This document shows, one piece after another, positions 39,632 through 48,199 of a stretch of 64,000 nucleotides of DNA. Source of the DNA: Actinomyces capricornis (lineage in GTDB: Bacteria; Actinomycetota; Actinomycetes; Actinomycetales; Actinomycetaceae); contig NZ_AP025017.1 in assembly GCF_019974135.1 (NCBI RefSeq), forward strand, positions 2,170,001 to 2,234,000, read 5' to 3'. The translations under genes and the position numbers were made by a program. How positions within the stretch are numbered: position 1 is the stretch's first letter; the number at the start of each line of letters is the position of its first letter. Under the pieces are notes generated by a model that ran no database searches, was not told the DNA's origin, and worked only from the letters and a program-made list of their open reading frames with translations.

Positions 39632-39973
39632 GAGGAGCCCCGCGGGCCAGCTCTGACAGGTGGGAAGCTCTCCCGATGGACCGCCGACGACCTCCAGGCA
39701 GTGGCCCCATCGCCGCCTTGAGCGGGCCGGGCGGCCGGGGGTGAGCACGGGCGGGTCCGGGATGGTGCGCGGCCGCTGGGGCGCATCGGTGGTGGCACCA
39801 CTGACGGGGCGCACCGGCGCTGGAGGCCGGCCGGGACGCGGCAGGCGAAGGCGGGTCGGGGCGGGCGGCGCGAGGGGAGCTGCGGCGAGCACGGTGATGG
39901 CCTGCGGAGCTGTGGTCCGGGCCTCAGGCAGCGGTGCCGCGGGCTGTGCCCCCGGGGCCGCTACCCTGGCGTG

Positions 39974-41206
39974 ATGAGCGATGACCGTCACGACGCCGCA
40001 CCGCCCGACCCCTCACAGGCCGGCCTGGCCGGCCCTGCCGCCGAGGAGGTCGGCCCCGCCCTGGACGCTGGTGGGCCCGAGCGCCCGGTGCACGTCATCA
40101 TCCCCGCCGGCGGTGCGGGCACGCGGCTGTGGCCGCTGAGCCGCCGGGAGCGGCCCAAGTTCCTCCTGGACCTCACCGGCAGTGGGCGCAGCCTCCTGCA
40201 GGCCACCGTCGAGCGCCTGGCGCCCCTGGCGGCCAGCACCACGATCGTCACCGGGCAGGCCCACCTCGCGGCCGTCGCCGAGCAGCTGGGGCAGGTGCCG
40301 CGCGAGAACCTGCTGGCCGAGCCCGCCCCCCGCGACTCCATGGCGGCCATCGGCCTGGCCGCTGCCATCATCGCCCAGCGCCACGGCGAGCAGGCCGTGG
40401 TCGGCTCCTTCGCCGCGGACCACACGATCGCCGATGAGGAGGCCTTCCGCGACGCGGTGCGCCAGGCGGCCGTGCTGGCCCAACAGGGCTGGGTGGCCAC
40501 CATCGGCATCGAGGCCACCGGCCCCTCCACCGCCTTCGGCTACATCCACGCCGGGGAGCCCCTGGGGGTGGCCGGTGCGCCCGCGGGGCGCCGGGTCCTG
40601 GGCTTCACCGAGAAGCCCGACGCCGACACCGCCGCCGCCTACCTGGCCAGTGGCGACTACCGCTGGAACGCCGGCATGTTCGTCTCCCGCGCCGGAGTGC
40701 TTCTGGACCACCTGGCCCGCTACCGGCCCGCCCTGGCCCAGGGCTTGCGCACCATCGCCCGGGCCTGGGACACCCCCGAGCGTGAGGAGGTCCTGGCCCG
40801 GGTGTGGCCGGGGCTGGAGGCCGTGGCCATCGACCACGCCATCGCCGAGCCCGCCGCGGCCGCCGGCGCCGTGGCCACGGTGCCGGCCGCCATGGGCTGG
40901 GATGACGTCGGCGGATTCGAGGCCCTGTCCCAGCTGGCGGCGCCCCGTACCAGGGGTGCTGCCGCAGGCGCCTCGGTCCTGGATCTGGGCCAGGGGGCGG
41001 TGGAGGGCGAGCGGGTCGAGGCCATCGACTCCCCGGGCGCCCTGGTGGCCACTGCCACGGGACGGCGGATCACCCTCCTGGGGGTGCCGGGGCTGGTCGT
41101 CGTCGAGACCCCCGACGCCCTGCTGGTGACCACCCCCGAGCGCGCCCAGGAGGTCAAGGCGGTGGTCGACCGGCTCAAGGAGACGGGCCGCGACGAGCTT
41201 CTCTGA
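39974..41206 (+). CDS. manC: mannose-1-phosphate guanylyltransferase
   Basis: 410 residues. Makes GDP-mannose from mannose-1-P and GTP for wall glycans. N-terminal pyrophosphorylase motif PAGGAGTRLWPLSRRERPKF, later FTEKPD, RWNAGMFV and AMGWDDVGGFEAL. The C-terminal isomerase domain of bifunctional forms is absent. ATG 39974 chosen because TACCCT ends 6 bases upstream (leaderless pattern); GTG 39971 is the alternative. Confidence 0.92.
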   Translation: MSDDRHDAAPPDPSQAGLAGPAAEEVGPALDAGGPERPVHVIIPAGGAGTRLWPLSRRERPKFLLDLTGSGRSLLQATVERLAPLAASTTIVTGQAHLAAVAEQLGQVPRENLLAEPAPRDSMAAIGLAAAIIAQRHGEQAVVGSFAADHTIADEEAFRDAVRQAAVLAQQGWVATIGIEATGPSTAFGYIHAGEPLGVAGAPAGRRVLGFTEKPDADTAAAYLASGDYRWNAGMFVSRAGVLLDHLARYRPALAQGLRTIARAWDTPEREEVLARVWPGLEAVAIDHAIAEPAAAAGAVATVPAAMGWDDVGGFEALSQLAAPRTRGAAAGASVLDLGQGAVEGERVEAIDSPGALVATATGRRITLLGVPGLVVVETPDALLVTTPERAQEVKAVVDRLKETGRDELL

Positions 41207-41439
41207 TCCCGCAGGAGGCCACTTATGGTTCTCCGGTGTGGTTCTCCCGTGGCCCCCAGCGGTCATTGAATTCGTGACGAGTGGATGTCGCTGCTATCAG
41301 ACGTTCTGTTGAACAAAAAGCGTGCGCGGCGAAGCGCGTTCAGGTGCGATTCGTCAGATGTATGGCGCCGCGGTGGGGCGTGGGTGGCGCATGTGCTGAT
41401 ACGGCATTGATGAGACGCTGATATGACGAGGTGATGGCA

Positions 41440-41489
41440 AAGCAATACGGTGTGGTACCCAGGTACCCGGGTACCACACCGTATTGCTT
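41440..41489 (-). terminator. 21-bp hairpin after the WXG100-like gene
   Basis: Arms 41440-41460 and 41469-41489 are exact complements with an 8-base loop. GGTACC occurs three times across arm and loop (41454, 41462, 41470). The hairpin begins 12 bp after the stop of the minus-strand gene. The remainder of 41207-41501 shows no gene. Confidence 0.8.
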
Positions 41490-41501
41490 CGCGCGGGCGG
41501 C

Positions 41502-41801
41502 TCAGGCGATAGCCGTCACGGGGGTGAGGTGGCGCGCGTCGGTGACGCCGTTGGCCGTGGCGTTGTTGTTGTGGTTGGTGGCCACGTCGGAGGCGCCGGC
41601 GGCGAGGGCGTCCTCGAAGGCCACCAGCTTGGGCTTGAACTCGTCCCAGGCCGCACGGAAGGCGGTGGCGTTGGGGCTCTCCCACACCGCCGCGCTCAGG
41701 GAGCTGTCGGTGGTGGTCTGGATGTTGTGGCACAGCTGAACGTTGTTGCTCAGGGTGTCGTAGAGGGCGGCCAGGGTGTCGAGGTCTGCCTGCAAAGACA
41801 T
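41502..41801 (-). CDS. WXG100-like (Esx) small secreted protein
   Basis: 99 residues, all helical, with the size and central turn of EsxA-type type VII secretion substrates. In the turn the motif is Trp40-Glu-Ser (AVWESPNATAF) where WxG is usual. The helices are LQADLDTLAALYDTLSNNV and ATAFRAAWDEFKPKLVAFEDAL. AAGGAG lies 6 bases before the ATG. It diverges from the Tad/EccC operon that ends with a type VII ATPase, so it is the likely substrate. Relaxed WXG motif noted. Confidence 0.72.
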   Translation of the reverse strand: MSLQADLDTLAALYDTLSNNVQLCHNIQTTTDSSLSAAVWESPNATAFRAAWDEFKPKLVAFEDALAAGASDVATNHNNNATANGVTDARHLTPVTAIA

Positions 41802-41894
41802 GAAGAACTCCTTGTTGGTCCTTGGGAAACTGGCAACTCGCGGCGTGCGCCGAGAGCAACAACGTCGTCGATAATCGAGTGTGTTGTCGCCCAT

Positions 41895-41924
41895 ACCCTG
41901 ACACGGGAGCACCCCATCGTGCAA
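41895..41924 (-). promoter_or_regulatory. candidate promoter of the WXG100-like gene
   Basis: On the minus strand TTGCAC (41919-41924) and CAGGGT (41895-41900) are 18 bases apart. Just upstream lies the small palindrome GGAGAAAACTCC. A similar pair, TTGTCA (41954-41959) and CAGGGT (41978-41983), faces the Tad operon. Both are weak matches. The rest of 41802-42038 is noncoding. Confidence 0.4.
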
Positions 41925-42038
41925 GGAGAAAACTCCCCATGAGATTTTAGCGGTTGTCACGCGCCCAATGACCCCCTCAGGGTCACGATTGCGATACGGT
42001 ACTGCCGCCCCATCGCCCACTGAGAGGTGCCCCTCACC

Positions 42039-42749
42039 ATGGCCCAACCCCAGGATGGACGCGCCATGCGCCGCCATGACCGTGATGCGCGCGGCCTGAG
42101 ATCCACCCAAGCCGCCAAGGCCGACAGCGCCGGCCGGCTGCCCTCCGCGCCCCGCGAGAGGCGGCCACTGCTGGCCGTGCTGGCGGTCCTGCTCATCGTG
42201 GGCGGCGCGGCACTGGCGGGGTTCCTGGCCACCCGGCTGGACCACAGGGTCGAGATGCTCGTGGCCGCCGACACCATCAGGGCGGGCGAGGTCATCGAGC
42301 GCGAGGACCTGGTCTCCACGCCCGTCTCCTCCGGCCTGGGTACCCTCATCCGCACCGATCAGGTCGATCAGGTCGTGGGCAGGACCGCGCGCGTGGAGAT
42401 CGCCAAGGGTCAGCTCCTGGACACTTCCCAGCTCGCGGCCGCGGCGATCCCGGGGGAGGGCAGGCAGGTGGTCGGCGTCTCCCTGGAGGTCGGCCGCTTC
42501 CCCGCCAACGGCTTCAAGGCCGGGGACCTGGTGGATGTCATCGACGTCAATGGGCAGTCGGTCTCCATCAGGGGGGCGCAGGTCCTCGACGCCGTGCCCA
42601 CCTCCGGCACGGACGGGGACTGGAACTCGGGGGCGGTGGTCTCCATCATCGTCAACGAGGCGGATGCGGCCGCCCTCGCCTCAGCGGGTGCCGGTGGCGG
42701 CATCGCCGTGGTCCTGTCCACCTCGGATCAGCCGATCCAGGAGGGCTGA
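42039..42749 (+). CDS. cpaB: SAF-domain (CpaB/RcpC-like) pilus assembly protein
   Basis: 236 residues: basic N-terminus, one membrane helix (about 42-64) and a SAF domain (about 70-135, ADTIRAGEVIEREDLVSTPV), then a beta-rich end. CpaB/RcpC proteins belong to Tad pilus assembly in the envelope. First gene of the operon; its stop overlaps the next ATG (TGATG). In-frame GTG at 42027 is an alternative start. Confidence 0.82.
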   Translation: MAQPQDGRAMRRHDRDARGLRSTQAAKADSAGRLPSAPRERRPLLAVLAVLLIVGGAALAGFLATRLDHRVEMLVAADTIRAGEVIEREDLVSTPVSSGLGTLIRTDQVDQVVGRTARVEIAKGQLLDTSQLAAAAIPGEGRQVVGVSLEVGRFPANGFKAGDLVDVIDVNGQSVSIRGAQVLDAVPTSGTDGDWNSGAVVSIIVNEADAAALASAGAGGGIAVVLSTSDQPIQEG

Positions 42750-43507
42750 TGCTGGTCTCGATCGCCTCGGTCAAGGGGGCTCCCGGCGCCACGACCGCAG
42801 CGCATGTCATCGCCGCGATCTGGCCCCGGCCCGTGCTGCTGGCCGAGCTCGACCCCGCGGGCTCGGACCTGCTGTACCGGGCCCGCACCGAGCAGGGCCA
42901 GCCCCTGGACCCCAACCGCGGCGTGGTCTCCCTGGCCGCCGCGGTGCGCAGGGACCCCGCGGCCCGGGTGGAGGAGCACCTGACGGTCATCAGCGGTGGC
43001 CTCGACGTCCTGCTGGGCCTTGCGCGCCCCGACCAGGCCACCGCGATCGGAGCCGGATGGGCGGGCCTGGCCGCCAGCCTGCGGCGCCACGGGGACGTCA
43101 TCGCCGACGTCGGCCGCATCGCACCGGGGGCACCGAGCCTCGGGGTGGCCCTGGCCTCCGATATCACGGTGCTGGTCACCCGTCCCGGCGTGGAGAACTA
43201 CGGGCACCTGCGGGAGCGCCTGCTGTGGATGCTCAACGACGCCGGTCACCGCGCTGAGCGGCTGCGGCTGGGCGTCATCCTCATCGCTCCGTGGAAGAAC
43301 CGCCACGAGGGCGCGGACCTGGCCCGCCTGCTGCACTCCAGCGGTGTCAGTGCCCCGGTCCTGGGAGTGCTGGCGCACGATACCGGTGCGGCCGATGCCC
43401 TGGCGGGGCGCCGGGCGCTCCCATTGGGGCGCAGCCTGCTGGTCAGGTCGGCGCGCACCCTGCTGCCCGCCCTGGCCGACCTTCCGATGAGTGGAGCGGT
43501 GCGATGA
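42749..43507 (+). CDS. CpaE-like MinD/ParA-fold protein with altered Walker A
   Basis: 252 residues. The N-terminus SIASVKGAPGATTAAHVIAA is the ParA/MinD P-loop position, keeping the signature Lys but with GATT where GKT/S is expected. LLAELDPAGSDL and DVGRIAPG follow as in the family. CpaE proteins place Tad pili. The altered loop suggests weak or no ATP hydrolysis. Overlaps both neighbours. Confidence 0.75.
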   Translation: MLVSIASVKGAPGATTAAHVIAAIWPRPVLLAELDPAGSDLLYRARTEQGQPLDPNRGVVSLAAAVRRDPAARVEEHLTVISGGLDVLLGLARPDQATAIGAGWAGLAASLRRHGDVIADVGRIAPGAPSLGVALASDITVLVTRPGVENYGHLRERLLWMLNDAGHRAERLRLGVILIAPWKNRHEGADLARLLHSSGVSAPVLGVLAHDTGAADALAGRRALPLGRSLLVRSARTLLPALADLPMSGAVR

Positions 43508-44820
43508 GCGTTGACCAGAACCTTGTGCGCCAGATGCGCGAGGAGGTCGCCGATCTCCTGGCCCAGCAGCGGCGCGACGACGCCACCTCGGGCATCCCCC
43601 CGATGAGCCCGGAGGACGAGCGGCAGTTCGCCCGTGCCCTCATCGGCCGCGTCCTGGAGCAGCACGCCCGGGGCGAGATCGCGGCGGGGCGCAGCCCCCT
43701 GAGCGCTCAGGACGAGGAGGAGGTCTCCCAGGGGATCCACGCAGCCCTGTTCGGTGTGGGCCGGCTCCAGCCGCTCCTGGAGGACCCCGACGTCGAGAAC
43801 GTCGATATCAACGGCTACGACAACGTCTTCATCCAGTACGCCGACGGCCGTGAGGAGCGCGGGGCGCCGGTGGCCGACTCCGATGACGAACTGGTCGAGC
43901 TGGTCCAGGTCCTGGGCTCCTACTCGGGACTGGCCTCCCGTCCCTTCGACTCGGCCAACCCCCAGCTCGACCTGCGCCTGCCGGACGGCTCGCGCCTGTC
44001 GGCCGTCATGGATGTGTGCTCCCGTCCGGCGGTCTCGGTGCGCCGGGCCCGCCTGGATCGCGTGGGCCTGGAGGACCTGGTGCGGCTGGGAACCCTGACC
44101 CCGCGCCTGGCGGCCTTCTGCTCCGCCGCGGTGCGCGCCCGCAAGAACATCATGATCGCGGGGGCCACCAACGCGGGCAAGACCACCTTCCTCAGGGCGC
44201 TGGCCAACGAGATCCCGCCCAGTGAGCGGCTCATCACTGTGGAGCGCGCCCTCGAGCTGGGACTGGGGGAGTTCGCCGACCTGCACCCCAATGTGGTGGC
44301 CTTCGAGGAGAGGCTGCCCAACTCCGAGGGGGCGGGGGCCATCTCCATGGCCGACCTGGTGCGCCGCTCCCTGCGCATGAACCCCTCGCGGGTCATCGTC
44401 GGTGAGGTGCTGGGCGATGAGATCGTCACGATGCTCAACGCCATGAGCCAGGGCAATGACGGCTCACTGTCCACCATCCACGCCAACTCCTCCTCCGAGG
44501 TCTTCAACCGCATCGCCACCTACGCGATCCAGTCCGCGGAGCACCTGCCCCAGGACGCCACCAACCTCCTCATCGCGGGCGCGGTGGACTTCGTCATCTT
44601 CCTGACCCGGGAGAACCGCTTCCACCAGGGCGGCAGGATGCGGCGCTACGTCGCCTCGGTCCGCGAGGTCAACGGCGTGGACGGGCGCGTGCTCTCCAGC
44701 GAGATCTTCGCCGACGACCGCAGCGGCATGGCCCAGCCGGCCGCGCCCATCTCCTGCGTGGCCGACCTCATGGCCGCAGGCTATGACCCCGCCGCCTCCT
44801 ACGCCGGGAGGGTGGCATGA
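43504..44820 (+). CDS. tadA: TadA/CpaF secretion ATPase
   Basis: 438 residues. Hexameric type II/IV secretion ATPase that powers pilus assembly. Walker A AGATNAGKTTFLRAL at about 219, Asp box with RLITVERALELGL, Walker B SRVIVGEVLGDE, and His box GNDGSLSTIHANSS. ATG start overlaps the previous stop. The N-terminal about 90 residues are helical. Confidence 0.94.
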   Translation: MSVDQNLVRQMREEVADLLAQQRRDDATSGIPPMSPEDERQFARALIGRVLEQHARGEIAAGRSPLSAQDEEEVSQGIHAALFGVGRLQPLLEDPDVENVDINGYDNVFIQYADGREERGAPVADSDDELVELVQVLGSYSGLASRPFDSANPQLDLRLPDGSRLSAVMDVCSRPAVSVRRARLDRVGLEDLVRLGTLTPRLAAFCSAAVRARKNIMIAGATNAGKTTFLRALANEIPPSERLITVERALELGLGEFADLHPNVVAFEERLPNSEGAGAISMADLVRRSLRMNPSRVIVGEVLGDEIVTMLNAMSQGNDGSLSTIHANSSSEVFNRIATYAIQSAEHLPQDATNLLIAGAVDFVIFLTRENRFHQGGRMRRYVASVREVNGVDGRVLSSEIFADDRSGMAQPAAPISCVADLMAAGYDPAASYAGRVA

Positions 44821-45698
44821 CTGACTCGACGGCCATGGTCGCCATCCTCTCCGGGGCGCTCATCGGCGGGGGCCTGTTCCTCCTGGTCGGCTTCTTCATG
44901 GGCGCCGACATGCTTCCCGACTCGGGGCGGGGGCAGAGCAGCGGCCTGATCAAGAGCATGTCCAAGCGGACGCTGGCCGCGGTCGGAGTCGGCGTGCTCA
45001 TCCTGGTCCTCACGCGGTGGATCGTGCTGGCCGGGGCGGGAGCATGCCTGGTGATCGTCTGGCCGCTGCTCTTCGGCGGGGCCAAGCAGGAGAAGCTCGC
45101 CGCTGCACGGATCGACGCCCTGGCCACCTGGACGGAGTCGCTGAGGGACACGATCGCCGGCGCGGTGGGCCTGGAGCAGGCCATTCCCGCCACGGTGTAC
45201 GCCGCGGCGCCTGTCATCCGGGACGATCTGGCGCTCCTGGCGGATCGGATGCGTGTGCGCGTGCCCCTGCCGACGGCGCTGCGCCAGTTCGCCGACGACC
45301 TCGACGATCCCACGGCGGACCTCATCGTCGCGGCCCTCATCGTCAACGCCCGCCTGCGCGGCCCGGGCCTGCGCCAGTTGCTGGGGGCCCTGGCCGATAC
45401 CGCGCGCGCCGAGCTCGACATGCGCCAGCGGGTCTCGGCCTCGCGTGCGGGGACCCGGCGCTCGGCCCAGATCGTGGTCATCTTCTCCGTCGTGGTGATG
45501 CTGGGGCTGGCGCTGTTCAACAAGGACTTCGTCGCGCCCTACGCCTCGATCCAGGGCCAGCTGGTGCTCCTGGTCGTCATCGGCCTGTTCGCCATCGGGA
45601 TGATGTGGATGCGCGTCCTGGCCGGAGTGCGCCTGCCGCGCCGCTTCCTGACAGTGCGCGCGGTCGACGTCGGTCCTGAGGGGGGTGCGGTGCGATGA
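44817..45698 (+). CDS. tadB: TadB-like type II secretion F-domain membrane protein
   Basis: 293 residues. Hydrophobic pair near the N-terminus (about 8-30 and 55-85) and at the C-terminus (about 220-265). Between them is a cytoplasmic T2SSF domain (about 100-215, LEQAIPATVYAAAPVIRDDLALL). Inner-membrane platform of the pilus with TadC. Overlaps both neighbours. Confidence 0.88.
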   Translation: MTDSTAMVAILSGALIGGGLFLLVGFFMGADMLPDSGRGQSSGLIKSMSKRTLAAVGVGVLILVLTRWIVLAGAGACLVIVWPLLFGGAKQEKLAAARIDALATWTESLRDTIAGAVGLEQAIPATVYAAAPVIRDDLALLADRMRVRVPLPTALRQFADDLDDPTADLIVAALIVNARLRGPGLRQLLGALADTARAELDMRQRVSASRAGTRRSAQIVVIFSVVVMLGLALFNKDFVAPYASIQGQLVLLVVIGLFAIGMMWMRVLAGVRLPRRFLTVRAVDVGPEGGAVR

Positions 45699-46618
45699 TC
45701 ACCTGGATCCTCCTGGGAGGCGCCTTCAGCGGCGCGGGCCTGCTGCTGCTCGTCATCCTCATCGCACCGCCCGCGGTGCAGCCCGCCGCGGCACTGGCCG
45801 AGCTCGATACGCGCCGTGACGAGGACCGCCTCCGCCAGGATGTCCGTCGCCTCAACCCCAGGGAGGGCGCCACACCGGCATGGATGGACACGCTGGGCAT
45901 CCGGGCCGCCGCGATCCTGAGGCGCTCGGGGATCGAGATCTCCCCCCTCACCGGTGACCTGGCGGTCCTGGGACGCTCCCTGGAGCGCCACCTGGCCGTC
46001 TCGCTGCTGATGGGGGTGGGCGCCTTCGTCGCCCCGCTGCTGATCGTGGCGCTCCTGGAGACCATTGGCGCCCCCATGAGCTGGACGACGCCGCTGCTGG
46101 TCAGTGTGCTCCTGGGCCTGGCGATGGGAGCTCTGCCCACGGTCCGCCTGCGCCGTCAGGCGGAGGAGGCGCGGCGGGACTTCCGCCACGTGGTGGGCTC
46201 CTACCTGGATCTGGTCTCCATGTCCATGTCCGCCGGCCGCGGTGTGCCCGAGGCCCTGGACTCGGCCTCCAGCCTCTCCGACGACCCGGCCATGGTCCGT
46301 ATCCGTGACGCCCTGGACATCGCCCGGCTGCGGGGGGAGACCCCGTGGGCGGCGCTGGGGCAGCTGGGCACCCAGCTGCGCATCTCCGAGTTGAGGGATC
46401 TTTCCGCGGCACTGGCCCTTGTGGCCGAGGATGGGGCGAAGATCCGCGAATCCCTGGCCGCCAGGGCCTCCAGCATGCGCCGCAAGGACCTGGCCGATGC
46501 CGAGGGCAAGGCGGGGGAGAACTCCGAGTCCATGCTGGTGGCCCAGCTCGTCATCGCCATCGGCTTCATCGTCTTTCTCATCTACCCGGCTCTGACCGGG
46601 ATCCTGGGCAATTCCTGA
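45695..46618 (+). CDS. tadC: TadC-like type II secretion F-domain membrane protein
   Basis: 307 residues. Helices at about 4-25, 107-128, 130-150 and 280-303, T2SSF domain between (DLVSMSMSAGRGVPEALDSAS ... ISELRDLSAALALVAEDGAKI). Platform partner of TadB. Starts in an overlap with tadB. Confidence 0.88.
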   Translation: MITWILLGGAFSGAGLLLLVILIAPPAVQPAAALAELDTRRDEDRLRQDVRRLNPREGATPAWMDTLGIRAAAILRRSGIEISPLTGDLAVLGRSLERHLAVSLLMGVGAFVAPLLIVALLETIGAPMSWTTPLLVSVLLGLAMGALPTVRLRRQAEEARRDFRHVVGSYLDLVSMSMSAGRGVPEALDSASSLSDDPAMVRIRDALDIARLRGETPWAALGQLGTQLRISELRDLSAALALVAEDGAKIRESLAARASSMRRKDLADAEGKAGENSESMLVAQLVIAIGFIVFLIYPALTGILGNS

Positions 46619-46657
46619 TTGCCCGGCAGTTCACCAACCACAGGAAGGGAAGGAATC

Positions 46658-46867
46658 ATGCTTCACCTGATCTGCACACTCCAGATCCTCTCGGGCCGCC
46701 TGCGCGATCGCCTCTCGCAGCCGTCCTCCGATGAGAGGGGCGCCTCGACCGTCGAGTGGGTCATCATCACCGGCATCCTCATCGCCCTGGCCGCCGTTGC
46801 GGGGCGGGCGGTGTACGCCATGGTCTCGGAGGCCTCCAGCAACCTGCAAGTGCCGACCGTTCCCTGA
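46658..46867 (+). CDS. Flp-like prepilin
   Basis: 69 residues. DERG|ASTVEWVIITGILIALAAV shows a class IV prepilin cleavage site (after Gly) with Glu at +5 and a hydrophobic helix. Probably the major pilin, following tadC as in other Tad loci. AAGGGAAGGA precedes the ATG at 46658. Confidence 0.8.
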   Translation: MLHLICTLQILSGRLRDRLSQPSSDERGASTVEWVIITGILIALAAVAGRAVYAMVSEASSNLQVPTVP

Positions 46868-47271
46868 TGATCCCGACCCGGATGCGCCGCCTGCGGGACA
46901 GGAGGGATGAGACGGGGGCCTCCAGCGTGGAGCTGCTCGTCTTCTTCCCCCTGCTCCTGCTCATCGTGCTGTTCACGGTGCAGGTCGCACTGAGCTGGTA
47001 CGGCAATGAGGTGGCGATCACCACGGCCCGGGAGGTTGCTCGCGAGATCCGCAGTGGCAGCAGCCCGGAGAAGGCGGAGGCGGACGGTATCGCCTACGCC
47101 CATCGGGTGGGGGGCAAGGCGCTGGCCGAGGTCGAGGTGTACACAGTCATCAAGGGCAACGAGGTCGTCGTGGTGGTCTCGGGGGAGGCGATGGACGTCG
47201 TCGCCGGCCTCGCACCGCGCGTGGAGGCCTCGGTGACCTCGCAGCTGGAGACCTTCCGGGAGGACACGTGA
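46867..47271 (+). CDS. TadE-like pseudopilin
   Basis: 134 residues. ETG|ASSVELLVFFPLLLLIVLF is a prepilin-type site with Glu at +5 and a TadE-like helix, followed by a small beta-rich domain. Overlaps the pilin stop (TGATG) and the next start. Confidence 0.85.
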   Translation: MIPTRMRRLRDRRDETGASSVELLVFFPLLLLIVLFTVQVALSWYGNEVAITTAREVAREIRSGSSPEKAEADGIAYAHRVGGKALAEVEVYTVIKGNEVVVVVSGEAMDVVAGLAPRVEASVTSQLETFREDT

Positions 47272-47735
47272 GTGCGATGGGCGCCGCGGGCCGGCTCCGG
47301 AGCCCGGCATGCCGTCTCAGCAGATGCCTCGCCCGCCTCAGGGGCGGGGAGTCGGGAACGATGTCCGTGGAGATGATCATCCTGGTTCCCGTGCTCTTGC
47401 TCATCGTCATGATCGCGGTTGCGGGGGGCAGGCTGGTCTCGACCGAGAGCATGGTGCAGGCGGCGTCTCGTGATGCCGCCCGGGCCGCCTCCATGGAGCG
47501 GTCCTCCAGCGCGGCCTCCGCGGCCGCCAACGCCAGCCTGGCGGCTGCCGACACCGCCAGGGCCAACTGCTCCTCCACAACGAATGTCGGCAGCTTCGGG
47601 CGCGGCGGGGTGGTGCGGGTGACGGTCAGCTGCCGAGTGGAGCTGGCTGATCTCGGGCTGGTCTTCCTGCCCGGCAGCACGCAGGTCGAGGCGACCTCGA
47701 CCGCACCGGTGGACACATGGAGGGGAACGAGATGA
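47268..47735 (+). CDS. TadE/TadF-like pseudopilin
   Basis: 155 residues. ESG|TMSVEMIILVPVLLLIVMI again gives Gly cleavage and Glu at +5. A second half rich in Ala/Ser and with two cysteines follows (RANCSSTT, TVSCRVEL). GTG start overlaps the previous stop. Confidence 0.8.
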   Translation: MSAMGAAGRLRSPACRLSRCLARLRGGESGTMSVEMIILVPVLLLIVMIAVAGGRLVSTESMVQAASRDAARAASMERSSSAASAAANASLAAADTARANCSSTTNVGSFGRGGVVRVTVSCRVELADLGLVFLPGSTQVEATSTAPVDTWRGTR

Positions 47736-48199
47736 GCATGCGGCGCCGGCGCCAGTCACCGTGGCTGAGAATGCCCTCCTTCACGCAGGAGCGCGGCTCG
47801 GTCTCCGTCTTCGCGATCATCATCGCGGCCGTCCTCATCCTGGTGGCGGGCCTGTGCATCGAGGGCGGGAGGGTGCTGACCGCTCGCGCCTCCATGACCG
47901 ACGACGCCGAGCAGGCCGCCCGCGCGGGGGCCCAGCACCTGGCCGACAGCAGTGTCCGCTCAGGAGGCGACATCGTCCTGGACACCTCCGAGGCCCAGGC
48001 TGCCGCCCGCGGCTACCTGGTCCAGACCGACCATGCCAATGACTCCGAGGTGGTGGTCACCCCCAAGACGGTGACCGTCACCATCGAGCACAACGTGCCC
48101 ACCTCCATGCTGCGCCTGGTGGGCCTCGATTCAGTTCATGTCACGGCGACCGGCCAAGCCCGGGTCGCTGTGGGAATCTACGGGGAGGAAGACCTGTGA
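47732..48199 (+). CDS. TadG-like pilus-associated protein
   Basis: 155 residues. ERG|SVSVFAIIIAAVLILVAGLC has the Gly site and helix but Phe at +5 where the three previous proteins have Glu, as in Rv3660c-neighbourhood/TadG-like proteins. Start ATG 47732 after GGAGG; overlaps both neighbours. Confidence 0.78.
   Translation: MSMRRRRQSPWLRMPSFTQERGSVSVFAIIIAAVLILVAGLCIEGGRVLTARASMTDDAEQAARAGAQHLADSSVRSGGDIVLDTSEAQAAARGYLVQTDHANDSEVVVTPKTVTVTIEHNVPTSMLRLVGLDSVHVTATGQARVAVGIYGEEDL

Larger units (their letters stand above)
39095..39973. other. 879-bp intergenic region without a gene
   Basis: Long frames exist on both strands but show no start sites, no protein family pattern and no consistent codon bias. 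Apart from the two hairpins listed separately and the manC -10 (TACCCT, 39962-39967), nothing is recognised. Confidence 0.6.

Noticed and set aside
39434..39721. 95-residue plus-strand frame in the 39 kb gap
   Set aside because: Runs through the hairpin at 39536-39631, with atypical codons and no homologous pattern.
39389..39991. 200-residue minus-strand frame in the 39 kb gap
   Set aside because: It covers two hairpins, has no ribosome site, and reads as low-complexity Pro/Arg/Ala sequence.
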